The notes: generated from the letters alone by a model not told the origin. 64,000 bases of DNA from Siminovitchia terrae (GCF_003605405.2 NZ_QYTW02000007.1:95006-159005), one strand, 5' to 3'. Shown: positions 1-8,794, numbered from the stretch's first letter. Made by a program: numbers and translations.

Positions 1-258
1 AAACAAGCAATTGGTATTTTTAAAGCATTAGGTGAGGAAAACAGAATGAAAATAACTAAGATTCTTGTAACTGAAAACAACCTTTGTTGTACTGAAATAT
101 CAAGAGAACTGGAATCAATTGCGGGATCGACATTGTCTCATCATTTAAAAATCCTTACAGAATGTGGTATCCTAAGCACTTATAAAGATGGTACCTATAA
201 GTACTATCAAGTAGATCATGAATTATTAAAGCGATTTGCTCCATTTGTTTTGGAGTAA
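1..258 (+). CDS. ArsR-family transcriptional regulator (5' end outside window)
   Basis: The frame is open from base 1, so the start lies upstream of the window; 85 codons are visible. It shows the ArsR winged-helix fold: a first helix with an ALGEENR-like stretch, the recognition helix region around GSTLSHHLKIL, and a C-terminal wing ending in KYYQVD. No CxC metal site is visible in the part present, so a metal-sensing role is not supported. It lies just upstream of an exporter and a flavin oxidoreductase and probably represses them through the palindromes at 267-702. Such regulator/exporter/oxidoreductase trios often answer to electrophiles or quinones; that part is inference. Confidence 0.85.
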   Translation, partial: KQAIGIFKALGEENRMKITKILVTENNLCCTEISRELESIAGSTLSHHLKILTECGILSTYKDGTYKYYQVDHELLKRFAPFVLE

Positions 259-264
259 TTCGAA

Positions 265-296
265 TAGCATATATTTCGGTTTTTATCGAAATATAT
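265..296. promoter_or_regulatory. Inverted repeat downstream of arsR-like gene
   Basis: Perfect 12-bp arms (GCATATATTTCG / CGAAATATATGC) around an 8-base loop. The arm contains the same ATTTCG...CGAAAT core as the three palindromes further downstream, so it may be a fourth binding site for the regulator; it could also act as a weak terminator, although no T-run follows. Confidence 0.5.
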
Positions 297-316
297 GCTT
301 ACAAAATTATATTCTT

Positions 317-729
317 TGTAATTCATAATGTATGAAGGAAGAATGTCATTACTTAAAACCATTTTTTAATTTTCTTGCGCTTTATATTTCGATGTATATC
401 GAAATATAATAAATATTTTGGAGGTAGTTATATTTAAGAGTAAAGTCTTTACTTAATCAAAAATATATTTTGTAATTCATGAATGCATGAGGAGTCATTT
501 CTTATTACATTTCTTAGTTTATTTGCGCTTTATATTTCGATGTATATAGAAATATAATAAATATTTTGGAGGTAGTTATATTTAAGAGTAAAGTCTTTAC
601 TTAATCAAAAATATATTTTGTAATTCATGAATGTATGAGGAGTCATTTCTTATTACATTCCTTAGTTTATTTGCGCTTCTTATTTCGATGTATATCAAAA
701 TGCAATAAATATTTTGGAGGTAGTTATAT
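317..729 (+). repeat. Three tandem copies of an operator/RBS segment (about 150 bp each)
   Basis: A unit beginning TGTAATTCAT occurs at about 317, 471 and 619. Each unit carries an imperfect palindrome TATTTCGATGTATATCGAAATA (383-408, 531-556, and a decayed copy at 681-702), followed by ATAAATATTTTGGAGGTAGTTATATTT-like sequence that contains a ribosome binding site. Only the third copy runs into an open gene, with TTG at 730. The first two copies end in TTAAGAG instead of TTGAGT, so they carry an RBS without a gene. The arrangement looks like tandem duplication of the promoter-operator-RBS of the downstream exporter gene. Confidence 0.8.
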
Positions 730-1902
730 TTGAGTAAGACATGGTTAATTTTCTTTTTAGCAATTATCAGCTTTCTTGCAGGAACAGATGAATACATCAT
801 TGCTGGAATATTAGATAAAATTGCTGAAACTAACGACATGTCAGTCGCATCAGCTGGGCAGTTAATTACTTCTTTTTCAATCTCATTCGGATTGCTTACC
901 CCGATTGTAATTGTACTGACAAGAAAAATGGATCGGAAAAATCTACTAATGGTAGCACTACTAATTTTTTCCCTTTCAAATTTTATAGTTGCAACGTTTG
1001 GAGACTATGTGGTTATGTTTTCAGCCCGTATTACCTCAGGTATCAGTGCAGGACTAATAGAGGTTACCTTGCTAACTATTGCAACTTCAATCGCTGAACC
1101 AGAGAAGAAAGGAAGCGCAATAGCCACTATCATTACGGGTTTTAGTATGTCTTTAATTGTAGGCGTTCCCTTAGGTAGATTCCTAGCTTCACTAATGGAT
1201 TGGAGATTTATTTTTATAGCTTTAAGTGTTTTAGGAATCTTATTCTTAATGCTTATTTATAAATTAATTCCTAGTATGCAGGGAGAAGAAGAAAAACCCC
1301 TTAAAGAACAGTTGAAAATATTGAAAAATAATCGAATTACTTTCATTTTGATTGTGACTTTCTTTTGGATGTTTAGCTATTCGATTGTCTTCTCTTATAT
1401 TTCACCTTATCTACTTCAGGTTATAAAAGTTTCGGGTAATGTAGTTAGTATCGCATTACTTATCTATGGATTGTCTAGTTTGGTGGGCTCAAAACTTGGT
1501 GGTTTTAGTACAGATAAGTATGGCGCAATCAAAACTATTTTCTTGGGAATGAGTATAAACGCAATTGGGTTAATATATTTTTCACTTGTGGGAGAATCAT
1601 CATGGATATTTCTAATTCCTCTAATTATTTGGGGGATATCAGCTTGGTCATCAGGGCCAGCATTGCAATTTAGATTAATCTCTCTTGCCCCTACTGTTGC
1701 GAGTATCATCCTTAGCTTATACACTTCCATTTCTCAACTAGGTATGGCTTTTGGTTCAGGAGTCGGTGGACTAATTGTTAATTTGGGTTCTTTTGAATTG
1801 CTAATCTGGGTAGGAGCCTCAAGTGTGATACTTATCATCCTTAGTCTTCTAATTGTTAATCAGAAAGAAATAGTAAAATCTCAAAAAATAAATGATTTTT
1901 AA
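730..1902 (+). CDS. MFS drug/metabolite exporter (DHA1 type)
   Basis: 390 residues with about twelve hydrophobic segments. The motif after TM2 (TRKMDRKN) corresponds to the MFS motif A region, and the TM5 region has the GVPLGRFLASLMDWRFIF stretch typical of proton-driven DHA1 exporters such as the AraJ/PbuE/Bmr group. The start is TTG at 730 with AGGAGGTAG-type RBS about 9 bases upstream. It is followed after 12 bases by a flavin oxidoreductase gene, so the two are probably one operon under the ArsR-like regulator. The substrate cannot be told from sequence. Confidence 0.85.
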   Translation: MSKTWLIFFLAIISFLAGTDEYIIAGILDKIAETNDMSVASAGQLITSFSISFGLLTPIVIVLTRKMDRKNLLMVALLIFSLSNFIVATFGDYVVMFSARITSGISAGLIEVTLLTIATSIAEPEKKGSAIATIITGFSMSLIVGVPLGRFLASLMDWRFIFIALSVLGILFLMLIYKLIPSMQGEEEKPLKEQLKILKNNRITFILIVTFFWMFSYSIVFSYISPYLLQVIKVSGNVVSIALLIYGLSSLVGSKLGGFSTDKYGAIKTIFLGMSINAIGLIYFSLVGESSWIFLIPLIIWGISAWSSGPALQFRLISLAPTVASIILSLYTSISQLGMAFGSGVGGLIVNLGSFELLIWVGASSVILIILSLLIVNQKEIVKSQKINDF

Positions 1903-1914
1903 GGAGAAAAAGTT

Positions 1915-2499
1915 ATGAAAACTTTAGTTGTAATTAGTCACCCACGTAAGAATTCACTTACATTGGCAGTTTCAAATGAAATAATACGCGGATTGAAAGA
2001 GCAAAACCACGAAGTCGAAATCTTAGACCTATATGAAAAAAATTTTGATCCCTTAGTATTTCCTGTAGATGAACCTGATTATAGTGATGAATCAAAAGTA
2101 TACTCAGATGTTGTAGAGTATGAAATGAATAGAATACGTAATGTTGATAACATCGTTTTCGTTTTCCCTATCTGGTGGCATAATATTCCAGCTATACTGA
2201 AAGGTTATATTGATCGAGTGTTTAACTATGGGTTTGCCTACGGATCTAACAAGCTTCCAGTTGATAAAATTAGGTGGATTGGCTTAGCTGGAGAGTCACG
2301 GTCATCATTTAAAAAACGTGGGTTCCATTTAAATATTGAGCATCAATTAAACATTGGTATTTCGGGGTTTGTTGGTGTTGATGACTCTGAAGTTGAACTA
2401 TTTTATGATACTTTAGTGGAAGAAGTTCCTGAAGAAAAATCAGAAAAACACTATGCCGAAATATTGAATAGGTCTTATTTAATCGGAAAAGAAATTTAA
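1915..2499 (+). CDS. NAD(P)H-dependent flavin oxidoreductase (flavodoxin-like, NQO/KefF/MdaB type)
   Basis: 194 residues of flavodoxin-like fold. The FMN phosphate-binding N-terminus (VVISHPRKNSLT) and the FVFPIWWHNIPAILKGYIDRVF segment, split here as FPIWW and KGYIDRVF, are hallmarks of NAD(P)H quinone reductases. The ATG follows AAGGAGAAAAAGTT. Probable two-electron reduction of quinones or related electrophiles in the cytoplasm, in an operon with the exporter just upstream. Confidence 0.85.
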   Translation: MKTLVVISHPRKNSLTLAVSNEIIRGLKEQNHEVEILDLYEKNFDPLVFPVDEPDYSDESKVYSDVVEYEMNRIRNVDNIVFVFPIWWHNIPAILKGYIDRVFNYGFAYGSNKLPVDKIRWIGLAGESRSSFKKRGFHLNIEHQLNIGISGFVGVDDSEVELFYDTLVEEVPEEKSEKHYAEILNRSYLIGKEI

Positions 2500-2651
2500 T
2501 TATTTAATTGCTGAACAAAAAATTTAAGCTCACTCATTACTACACAACGATCGAACAAGACAACCTAGTAATAAATGGTCACATTTAAGAAAATGTTCGT
2601 ATCAGTTACTGATGAATCGGATTAATAATAGTACAAACACATTTGAAGTAA

Positions 2652-2690
2652 AATATAGCTACTGACGTAAAGTAGCTATATTTTTTTATT
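2652..2690 (+). terminator. Rho-independent terminator
   Basis: AATATAGCTAC pairs with GTAGCTATATT across a 9-base loop and is followed by seven T. It would end the exporter/oxidoreductase operon. Confidence 0.8.
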
Positions 2691-3215
2691 ATCAAGGGTG
2701 TTGAATAACCAATTGTGGATTTAAAACAAAGTCACGACGTTTAGAAAAAGTTACGAAGCTTTGCCCCTTTGGATATGATTATCTAAAGGGATGGTTTTAT
2801 CGTGAAAAGTAAAAAACATCTGAAGGTGAAAAGTAGATTAAGGAACTGTTGGTTGATAATAGAGTTGTTCCATTAAAGGGCCATTTAATGGAATACTTTG
2901 TAATAGATGATGTAACATATATACTAAAAGGAATCTTCAATTTTGTTGGAATGTTATTTGACTTTTCGTAATAAATATTTTATGGTTAAACAAATCAATG
3001 ATGAAAGGGTGAATAAAAGCACATGATCATATAATCCTAACTTTAGAAGAAATCGATATTTTAGCCTTGGGTTCAGTTTCATAATGGTTGGAATGGACTC
3101 TATTTGCTATCGATTGTTTTTCTGAGATAGGATTAATGTAATGTGCTTTTTTTGACTTTGAAATAGACTTTTGTACCCCACAAGTCTATTCAAGCTTTAA
3201 TTTGTACTGCATTGT

Positions 3216-3250
3216 CTCCTATCTCGAAAACGAGATAGGAGGCTTTTTGT
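3216..3250 (+). terminator. Strong hairpin terminator upstream of vgb
   Basis: CTCCTATCTCG and CGAGATAGGAG form an 11-bp stem with an AAAA loop followed by GCTTTTTG. It lies 37 bases before the vgb start. It may insulate vgb or act as an attenuator in a vgb leader; no leader peptide was recognised. Confidence 0.75.
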
Positions 3251-3286
3251 TTTGAAATTGAATTTAAGTAACACGGAGGGATTAGA

Positions 3287-4189
3287 GTGGAATATAAATT
3301 ACAAGAATTAAATCTTGCCAACCAAGATACAGGGCCATACGGCATAACTGTTTCGGACAATGGCAAGGTCTGGGTTACACAACATAAGGCAAATAAGATA
3401 AGTTGCATCAATTTGGATGGAAAAATTACAGAGTACTCATTGCCGACGCCAGATGCAAAAGTGTTGTGTTTAACCGTATCTTCAGAAGGTGATGTCTGGT
3501 TTACTGAGAATGCAGCAAACAAAATAGGAAGACTTACAAAAGAGGGGATTATTAATGAATATACATTGCCTAACCTAAATTCAGCACCCTATGGTATTAC
3601 AGAAGGGCCAAGTGGAGATATATGGTTTACAGAACTGAATGGCAACCGTATTGGATGTATTACGGACGACGGTAATATTCGTGAATATGAGCTGCCTACT
3701 AAAGGTTCTTTTCCTTCTTTTATCACTATGGGATCTGATAATGCCCTATGGTTCACAGAAAATCAAAATAATGCTATTGGCAGAATTACAGAAAGTGGAG
3801 AAATTACGGAGTTTAAAATTCCTACACCTGCATCAGGACCGGTGGGTATTACAAAGGGAAACGATGATGCTCTATGGTTTGTAGAAATTATCGGTAATAA
3901 AGTAGGGCGAATAACTACCTCTGGAGAAATTACTGAATTCAAAATTCCAACGCCCAATGCTCGGCCTCATGCAATTACTGCTGGATCAGGAACGGATTTA
4001 TGGTTCACAGAATGGGGGGCTAATAAAATAGGAAGGTTGACAAGCAATAATATTATTGAGGAATATCCAATTCAAACCGAAAATGCTGAACCACATGGTA
4101 TTTCAAGTAGTAATGGTGAAAGCATTTGGTTTGCATTGGAATGCGACAAGATCGGTAAATTAACTTTAATCAAGGATAAAAAGGGGTGA
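3287..4189 (+). CDS. vgb: Virginiamycin B lyase (streptogramin B lyase)
   Basis: 300 residues, the family length. Repeated blades with the [LI]WFTE signature (DVWFTE, DIWFTE, ALWFTE, DLWFTE) mark the seven-bladed beta-propeller of Vgb, which linearises streptogramin B depsipeptides by Mg-dependent elimination. The catalytic and metal residues known from staphylococcal Vgb are in place: H228, E268, H270, and a Glu at 285 (284 in the reference, because of one inserted residue near 275). The sequence is very close to staphylococcal Vgb as I remember it. GTG at 3287 follows ACGGAGGGATTAGA. A vat-type acetyltransferase stump overlaps its stop, matching the vgb/vat pairing known from staphylococcal resistance plasmids. 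Confidence 0.95.
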   Translation: MEYKLQELNLANQDTGPYGITVSDNGKVWVTQHKANKISCINLDGKITEYSLPTPDAKVLCLTVSSEGDVWFTENAANKIGRLTKEGIINEYTLPNLNSAPYGITEGPSGDIWFTELNGNRIGCITDDGNIREYELPTKGSFPSFITMGSDNALWFTENQNNAIGRITESGEITEFKIPTPASGPVGITKGNDDALWFVEIIGNKVGRITTSGEITEFKIPTPNARPHAITAGSGTDLWFTEWGANKIGRLTSNNIIEEYPIQTENAEPHGISSSNGESIWFALECDKIGKLTLIKDKKG

Positions 4190-4338
4190 GTCTTCTGCCT
4201 TTTAACAATCACTATGGACCTGATCCGGAAAAGATCTTCCCAATACAAGGAAATCGGAATCTTCAATTTATAAAACCTACTATAACGAAGCAAAACATTT
4301 TGATGGGGGAGTATTCTTATTACGACAGTAAACAATAG
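4186..4338 (+). pseudogene. N-terminal stump of a streptogramin A acetyltransferase (vat-type)
   Basis: Starting from a GTG that overlaps the vgb stop, 50 codons read into a peptide with [27 protein letters not shown] and GEYSYYDSK. This matches the N-terminus of Vat(A)-type xenobiotic acetyltransferases, but the frame stops at 4336 right after YYDSKQ, so the left-handed beta-helix catalytic domain is missing. The break comes directly before a GGGCGC-containing repeat (from about 4347), suggesting loss of the 3' part in a rearrangement. It should be inactive. Confidence 0.85.
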
Positions 4339-4346
4339 AAATTAAT

Positions 4347-4542
4347 GTGTTATTCCATTAGAGGGCGCTTTAATTGAACAACATAAACAGAAAATAATCA
4401 AACTTTTTTATAAAAATTTTATAGTGCTTCACAAACAATGAACTCGTTTTGTCAGTCTTTTTTTAAAACGGGTTCATTCTATTTAACGTAAAATGGGGTA
4501 TGCGTGGTGTTTTTGATCAATCTTTATTTTGAAGCTACAAAT
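4347..4542 (+). repeat. Dispersed structured repeat, copy 1 (about 195 bp)
   Basis: The block starts TTCCATTAGAGGGCGC, contains ACATAAACAGAAAATAATCA, a hairpin with arms at 4440-4450 and 4465-4475, and ends with GTGTTTTTGATCAATCTTTATT...AAGCTACA. A second full copy lies at 36857-37052 and 3' parts recur near 47416 and 51100. The hairpin arms differ between copies in a compensating way, so the fold appears conserved. Confidence 0.75.
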
Positions 4543-4832
4543 TTAGTTAAATTTAATAACGTAATCATGCAGATTCAATCGTTTAAATTTAAACAACTTT
4601 ATTATTCTTACACAAATTGCGAAAACAGAAAGGGAATTATAGATTTGTCTTAAGCAACTTTACACCGGTTCAAATTTTAAACAACTTTATTTTTATTTGT
4701 CAGTACCCATATCAAAAAAGTAATAGTCTGGAAAATCAAGCTGACCCGGTTTATTAAATAACTTGTATTTAATTGTTAAAAATTGTTAGGTATAATAATT
4801 ATTATGAACAATAAATGAGAGGGGCTAAGGAC
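4543..4832. other. AT-rich intergenic stretch
   Basis: Contains two copies of a short direct repeat (AAATTTAAACAACTTTATT-like, near 4586 and 4672) and a possible promoter just before 4800. No gene seen. Confidence 0.5.
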
Positions 4833-5012
4833 TTGAAAAAAATAATAGTTGGAGTCGCGTTTTTAATTATTCTAGTTTTAATGTTAATTGTATTCCATGT
4901 ATCGCTTTTAGGAGTAATTAGTGGGATAAAATTTACTACTATGTATTTATTGCCTTGGATTGCTTTATATTTTCTTATAAGACTAGTTAAAATATTAGAG
5001 GAAAGAAAGTAA
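4833..5012 (+). CDS. Small two-helix membrane protein, unknown
   Basis: 59 codons from a TTG preceded by GAGAGGGG at an 8-base spacing; an in-frame ATG at 4815 lies inside that RBS and is less likely. The product has two hydrophobic helices (IIVGVAFLIILVLMLIVF and MYLLPWIALYFLIRLV) and a charged C-terminus ending in EERK. I do not recognise the family. Confidence 0.5.
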   Translation: MKKIIVGVAFLIILVLMLIVFHVSLLGVISGIKFTTMYLLPWIALYFLIRLVKILEERK

Positions 5013-5074
5013 ATTATCCAAGATGTACTCTGGCTCGACAACAAGAAACTGTTGCAACAACAGTTTTGGAGTTC

Positions 5075-5209
5075 TTATGTATTTTTTACCTTACAAACAT
5101 AGAGCGCTTCTTTATTTATTTCTCCATCCAATTTAATCTTCACAGCCTCAGTATCCAAATTATCTTTGATCATTTCCTCGGTTAATTCAAAAAGTCTGTC
5201 CAACAACAT
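5075..5209 (-). CDS. Small acidic hypothetical protein (44 aa)
   Basis: 44 codons from an ATG at 5209 with an AAAGGGG RBS at good spacing. The peptide is helical-looking at the N-terminus (LLDRLFELTEEMIKDN) and ends with a lysine-rich strand. It has no recognised family. The RBS and balanced composition make it a plausible real small gene. Confidence 0.45.
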   Translation of the reverse strand: MLLDRLFELTEEMIKDNLDTEAVKIKLDGEINKEALYVCKVKNT

Positions 5210-5298
5210 CAAACACACCCCTTTATTAATGGTCCATTAGAACTATAATTCTACACATAATTAATAATCCCTTTTAATTGTAAGAAAATTGCACCACT

Positions 5299-5328
5299 TG
5301 AATAACGAACTAACGTTCTATTATAATA
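5299..5328 (+). promoter_or_regulatory. SOS-controlled promoter (LexA box over spacer)
   Basis: TTGAAT, 18 bases, then TATAAT form a sigma-A promoter. Between them sits CGAACTAACGTTCT (5306-5319), a close match to the Bacillus LexA box CGAAC-N4-GTTCG. A weaker half-like site follows near 5336. LexA bound here would block polymerase directly. Confidence 0.8.
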
Positions 5329-5359
5329 ACAAAAAACGAACAAATGCTCCGGTGATGAT

Positions 5360-5575
5360 ATGAGTGGCTTGTTAAAAAGTGCAGCAGGGTCCAGTCAGAG
5401 ACTTGAATTAGTCTACATCAACAGGGATAACCAATTATCCCAACGTATTATAAAAGTGCTTGCCGTTACTGAATCAACCATAAAAGCTTACTGCTACACG
5501 AAAAGACAGTTTAGGACTTTCTCATTGGAAAATGTTTTGTCGATCGGTCCAATAAGGAGAAGGGGCGTATGTTGA
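5360..5575 (+). CDS. Small SOS-regulated protein, WYL-like fold
   Basis: 71 residues with a pattern (ELVYINRDNQLSQRIIKVL ... TKRQFRTFSLENVLSI) that resembles the ligand-binding WYL barrel without its DNA-binding part. The ATG follows a GGTGATG-type site. In Bacillus such small proteins often precede lesion-bypass polymerase genes (uvrX/yqjW type). Here only a 23-codon ORF with a good RBS (from 5569) follows, so the partner gene seems lost. The LexA box upstream supports DNA-damage induction. Confidence 0.6.
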   Translation: MSGLLKSAAGSSQRLELVYINRDNQLSQRIIKVLAVTESTIKAYCYTKRQFRTFSLENVLSIGPIRRRGVC

Positions 5576-5748
5576 AAGAAAAGGTTATTTTCCTTACTAA
5601 ATTTTACCTAACCCTCTTTTACTCTTATAGGAAACATTAATTATAGGATAAATAATTGAAATGCAAGGTTCAGTTGTTCGCCTGAATTTTTGCTCCCTCA
5701 ATAAAAGGAGAAGTTCCCGCAACAGGTAGACAAAGAAATCTATTTCAT

Positions 5749-5763
5749 TGATAATCGTTATCA
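5749..5763. promoter_or_regulatory. Fur-like box with no intact gene behind it
   Basis: TGATAATCGTTATCA is a 7-1-7 inverted repeat with one change from the Bacillus Fur consensus, and a second GGTTATTATCA half-site follows. Downstream, an AGGAGTGG RBS and TTG (5841) open a frame that stops after about a dozen codons, so the iron-regulated gene appears to have decayed. Confidence 0.6.
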
Positions 5764-6281
5764 TTGATGGTTATTATCAATAGAATTCCTTAGGGCATAT
5801 CAATAATCGAGAGAGACAAAAAGACAGAGGAGTGGTTTCTTGAAAAAATATGATTGTTGGATACATGGATTGGGATGATATATCCAAAATGAAAGGTTTA
5901 TAGCAGTCCATAAAGGTGTGCGATGCGAAGTGATGAAAATAGATAGCTGGTTATCAGCGGTCTGACTCGTGAATTTACAAAACATTTTATCTTTTATATA
6001 AATCCACTAGAGCGATTACATAATGGTCCTAATGATAGGGGATAAAGAAGGGGATACTAGTCTATCTCTTAGCCCTTATTATTCGAAAGCAAGCAAAAAA
6101 TGCGGTATTGAGATACTTCAAAATGAATGAGAAGATAATTCAGAATGGTACTCACTAACATCATTAAATAATTCAAACCTATAAAATGCCCCTCTTTGAA
6201 TTTGGGCATTTTATAGGTTTTGTAAGTAGTATAAGAAGGAAAACAACCGGTGCGCAATTGTCTGTCTATAATATCCTCTTA
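5764..6281. other. Intergenic stretch with decayed coding sequence and a large hairpin
   Basis: Between 5840 and 5965 short frames read as protein-like pieces (for example NERFIAVHKGVRCEVMKID) broken by stops; I could not assign a family. At 6178-6217 CCTATAAAATGCCC and GGGCATTTTATAGG form a perfect 14-bp stem with a 12-base loop. It lies 65 bases beyond the cupin stop on the minus strand and may be its terminator, though the T-run is short. Confidence 0.5.
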
Positions 6282-6800
6282 TTAAGAGTCCAGCGGTTCT
6301 CCCACCATATGACTAGGCATTTCTCCGATTGGCTCTTCGAAAAACCATGCTCCCAAGCTACTGACATGGGGGACGTCTTGGAATGTGATAAGAATAGCGT
6401 CTTCTGTATCAGACGTATTGCAATGCTCATGTTTTGACCAAGAAGGAGCTAATACAAGGTCGCCTTTTTTCCACTCAATTATTTCTTCATCAATGATACT
6501 ATATCCTTGGCCTTGAAAAACAAAAAAGAGTGCAACATTTGAATGACGATGCGCGTGTTCATGTACTCCAGGCTTAAAAACCTGGACTATAACATTAAGA
6601 GTAGGGGATACCCCGTATGCATTACCTGTATCTTTATGCACTAGAGAAATGGTGCCGCGGCCTTTCTCTGGTGAAGCTACTGTCTCCTTAAGCTTAGGAT
6701 AAATATCTTCCCATTTCCATACGGCTGGGCGCAGCCTTGGCTTCATAGTTTTTTTGCGAAATTCTGATACAGACATTATTTCTGTTCTTTCTTTGCTCAT
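6282..6800 (-). CDS. Cupin-domain protein, gentisate-dioxygenase-like
   Basis: 172 residues with one conserved cupin barrel. Metal-ligand motifs are visible as HEHAHRH (around 79-85) and the second cupin motif GDLVLAPSWSKHEHCN. The sequence resembles the N-terminal half of gentisate 1,2-dioxygenase and related ring-cleaving bicupins, which are about twice this length, so it may be a one-domain relative rather than a true dioxygenase. ATG at 6800 follows CCAAGGAGGGACAAGAG. No pathway partner lies next to it. Confidence 0.7.
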   Translation of the reverse strand: MSKERTEIMSVSEFRKKTMKPRLRPAVWKWEDIYPKLKETVASPEKGRGTISLVHKDTGNAYGVSPTLNVIVQVFKPGVHEHAHRHSNVALFFVFQGQGYSIIDEEIIEWKKGDLVLAPSWSKHEHCNTSDTEDAILITFQDVPHVSSLGAWFFEEPIGEMPSHMVGEPLDS

Positions 6801-7344
6801 TGCTCTTGTCCCTCCTTGGATAATGTAAAATTTTTCTTCAAGGTGCCTTTATCTTCTCGAAATTCTCATTCACCTGTCTATTGATTATTAAAACGAGAGA
6901 TCCAAATATTTAAGGTATTCAAATATCCGCTCCTTCCTGCCTTGCCGGTTCTCGCCCATGTCTTTAAGAGGTTCATCCACACATTCCTTAGTCCCGCGTA
7001 TCGATTCGATGTATATACGGAGTAAATATGACTCAATTACCGTACGATGGACTGTCTGTAGGTACTGTAATAGGAGACACTTTTTTGATAAAACTCAAAT
7101 TTGTTCTTTATATATCAGTATAATTGTCTATTTTCATTGATCAATACAATTATTTTTATGGAAATGATAGACTAAAACTATAGTTATTGGTGATTTATAA
7201 TTCGAATCAAGGTAATCTAACCATCTCTATATTCATATAGCATGAAATATACCAAATATAATAAGGACACTCACAATCTCAATCTTTCTAGAAGTCAAGT
7301 CCTTTTGCGATGCCCCTCCCTTCCTTAGAAAACTTTGAGAAATG
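6801..7344. other. 544-bp intergenic stretch, nothing recognised
   Basis: Separates two minus-strand genes. It should carry the cupin promoter. The 60-codon plus-strand frame inside it has no RBS and no family resemblance. Confidence 0.5.
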
Positions 7345-7376
7345 AAAAAGAGCGGCTATGATAGCCCGCTCTTTTA
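7345..7376 (-). terminator. Terminator of the class III aminotransferase gene
   Basis: On the minus strand AAAAGAGCGGG / CCGCTCTTTTT form a stem around a short CTATCATAG segment that is itself self-complementary, followed by T residues. It lies 10 bases beyond the stop. Confidence 0.85.
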
Positions 7377-7385
7377 AATCTAAAA

Positions 7386-8708
7386 TTATAGTGATGTTTG
7401 TACCTCAAAAATCGCACCTTTAAGGATATCCACAAATTCGTTAACTTCCTTTTCATTGATGCAAAGCGGAGGAGAATAAACAATTGTATCTTTATCCCAG
7501 TATACAACGTTACGCAAGATTAATCCGCGTTCTCTTGCTTTAGCTACAACTTTTACAGAGACTTTTTCCTTAAAACGTTCGCCAGTTTCCTGATTTTTAA
7601 CAAGTTCAATTGCACCAACTAATCCAAGGTGACGCACTTCACCGACGATATCAGTTTCTTTTTGAAGCTCTTTTAATTTGCTCGCTAGAAGGTCTCCCAT
7701 TACCTTGGAATTCTCAACCATGTTTTCATTTTCCATAATTTCAATGTTTTTCAAACCAACGGCGCAAGCTGTTGGGTGACCGCTATAAGTGAGTCCATGC
7801 ATCAAGACGCCTTTGGAGTATTTAATTAAATCTTGATGTACGTGTTCACGTAACACAACTGCACCTAATTGAATATACCCACTGGAAATACCTTTAGCCA
7901 TTATCATTACATCTGGAACTATATCATAGTGTTCGCAAGCGAACATTTTTCCTGTACGCCCAAAGCCGCTGATTACTTCATCAGCAATGAACAAGATATC
8001 ATATTCATCACAGATTTTACGGATTTCCTTTAGGTATCCTTCTTTGGGGAAGTTTACTCCGCCCGCTCCTTGAATAGGCTCAGTTAGGAATGCCGCGATG
8101 GTATCTGCTCCTTCTTCTTCAATTGCTTTTCTAAAAGCATCAGGATCATCCGGATCAATATGCACGAACCCAGGTGCTAGTGATGTAGTAAACTCATGGA
8201 ATGATTTGATCCCGGTGGCACTTGTGGAACCGGATGCAACTCCATGATACGCCCTTTCACGAGCAATGATTTTTGTTTTTTCAGGCTTTCCTTTCACTTT
8301 CCAGTAGTGGCGGACAAACTTATATGCTGAATCGTTTGATTCAGAACCGCCGGAAGTAAAGAATACGCCATTTAAATCGCCAGGTGTTATTTCAGCAATC
8401 TTAGCAGCAAGACGAATAGCAGGTTCGTTACTCAAGCCAGTAAAACTAGAAACGTACGCACATTTTTCAAGTTGCTCTTTTGCTGCTTCAGCAATTTCCT
8501 TACGGCCATATCCAATGTTTACATTCCAAAGGGAAGCCATGCCTTCAAGATATTTCTTTCCATTAACATCTGTAACATAAACACCCTCAGCTTTATCAAA
8601 AATAATGCCAGGACCGTTTTCTTGCTGATCCTGTAATGAAGATGTCGGATGAATAAAATATTTCTTGTCCAATTCAACTAATTCTTGCCTCAATGTTTCA
8701 TTGCTCAT
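7386..8708 (-). CDS. Class III PLP-dependent aminotransferase (omega-amino acid/pyruvate type)
   Basis: 440 residues. The PLP pocket is visible as SGGSESND, the AERAYHG-like RERAYHG, the DEVISGFGRTGKMF segment and the Schiff-base lysine in MAKGISSGY. Overall it resembles taurine- or beta-alanine-type:pyruvate aminotransferases such as B. subtilis YhxA. ATG follows AAAGGAGCGATTCTT. It heads an island of PLP enzymes, and a second truncated class III enzyme lies at 11693. Substrate not predictable. Confidence 0.85.
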   Translation of the reverse strand: MSNETLRQELVELDKKYFIHPTSSLQDQQENGPGIIFDKAEGVYVTDVNGKKYLEGMASLWNVNIGYGRKEIAEAAKEQLEKCAYVSSFTGLSNEPAIRLAAKIAEITPGDLNGVFFTSGGSESNDSAYKFVRHYWKVKGKPEKTKIIARERAYHGVASGSTSATGIKSFHEFTTSLAPGFVHIDPDDPDAFRKAIEEEGADTIAAFLTEPIQGAGGVNFPKEGYLKEIRKICDEYDILFIADEVISGFGRTGKMFACEHYDIVPDVMIMAKGISSGYIQLGAVVLREHVHQDLIKYSKGVLMHGLTYSGHPTACAVGLKNIEIMENENMVENSKVMGDLLASKLKELQKETDIVGEVRHLGLVGAIELVKNQETGERFKEKVSVKVVAKARERGLILRNVVYWDKDTIVYSPPLCINEKEVNEFVDILKGAIFEVQTSL

Positions 8709-8794
8709 AAGAATCGCTCCTTTTCAAAGTTGTATAAAAATGTGGAAATATAGCGGTATTGCACATTTAGTTTAATTTGAGGTGAAAAAATATA

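Larger units (their letters stand above)
2500..3286. other. 787-bp intergenic stretch with hairpins and no convincing gene
   Basis: It holds a terminator (2652-2690), a CCCTTTGGATA / TATCTAAAGGG hairpin near 2764-2790, a GGGCC motif inside an AT-rich palindrome (TTCCATTAAA...TTTAATGGAA, 2869-2894), a long imperfect inverted repeat between about 3016 and 3151 (AAAGCACAT ... ATGTGCTTT), and the terminator at 3216-3249. No ORF with family resemblance is seen. Confidence 0.6.

Noticed and set aside
317..729. Three ~150-bp repeats as a CRISPR array
   Set aside because: Units are too long, contiguous without unique spacers, and each includes an operator and RBS.
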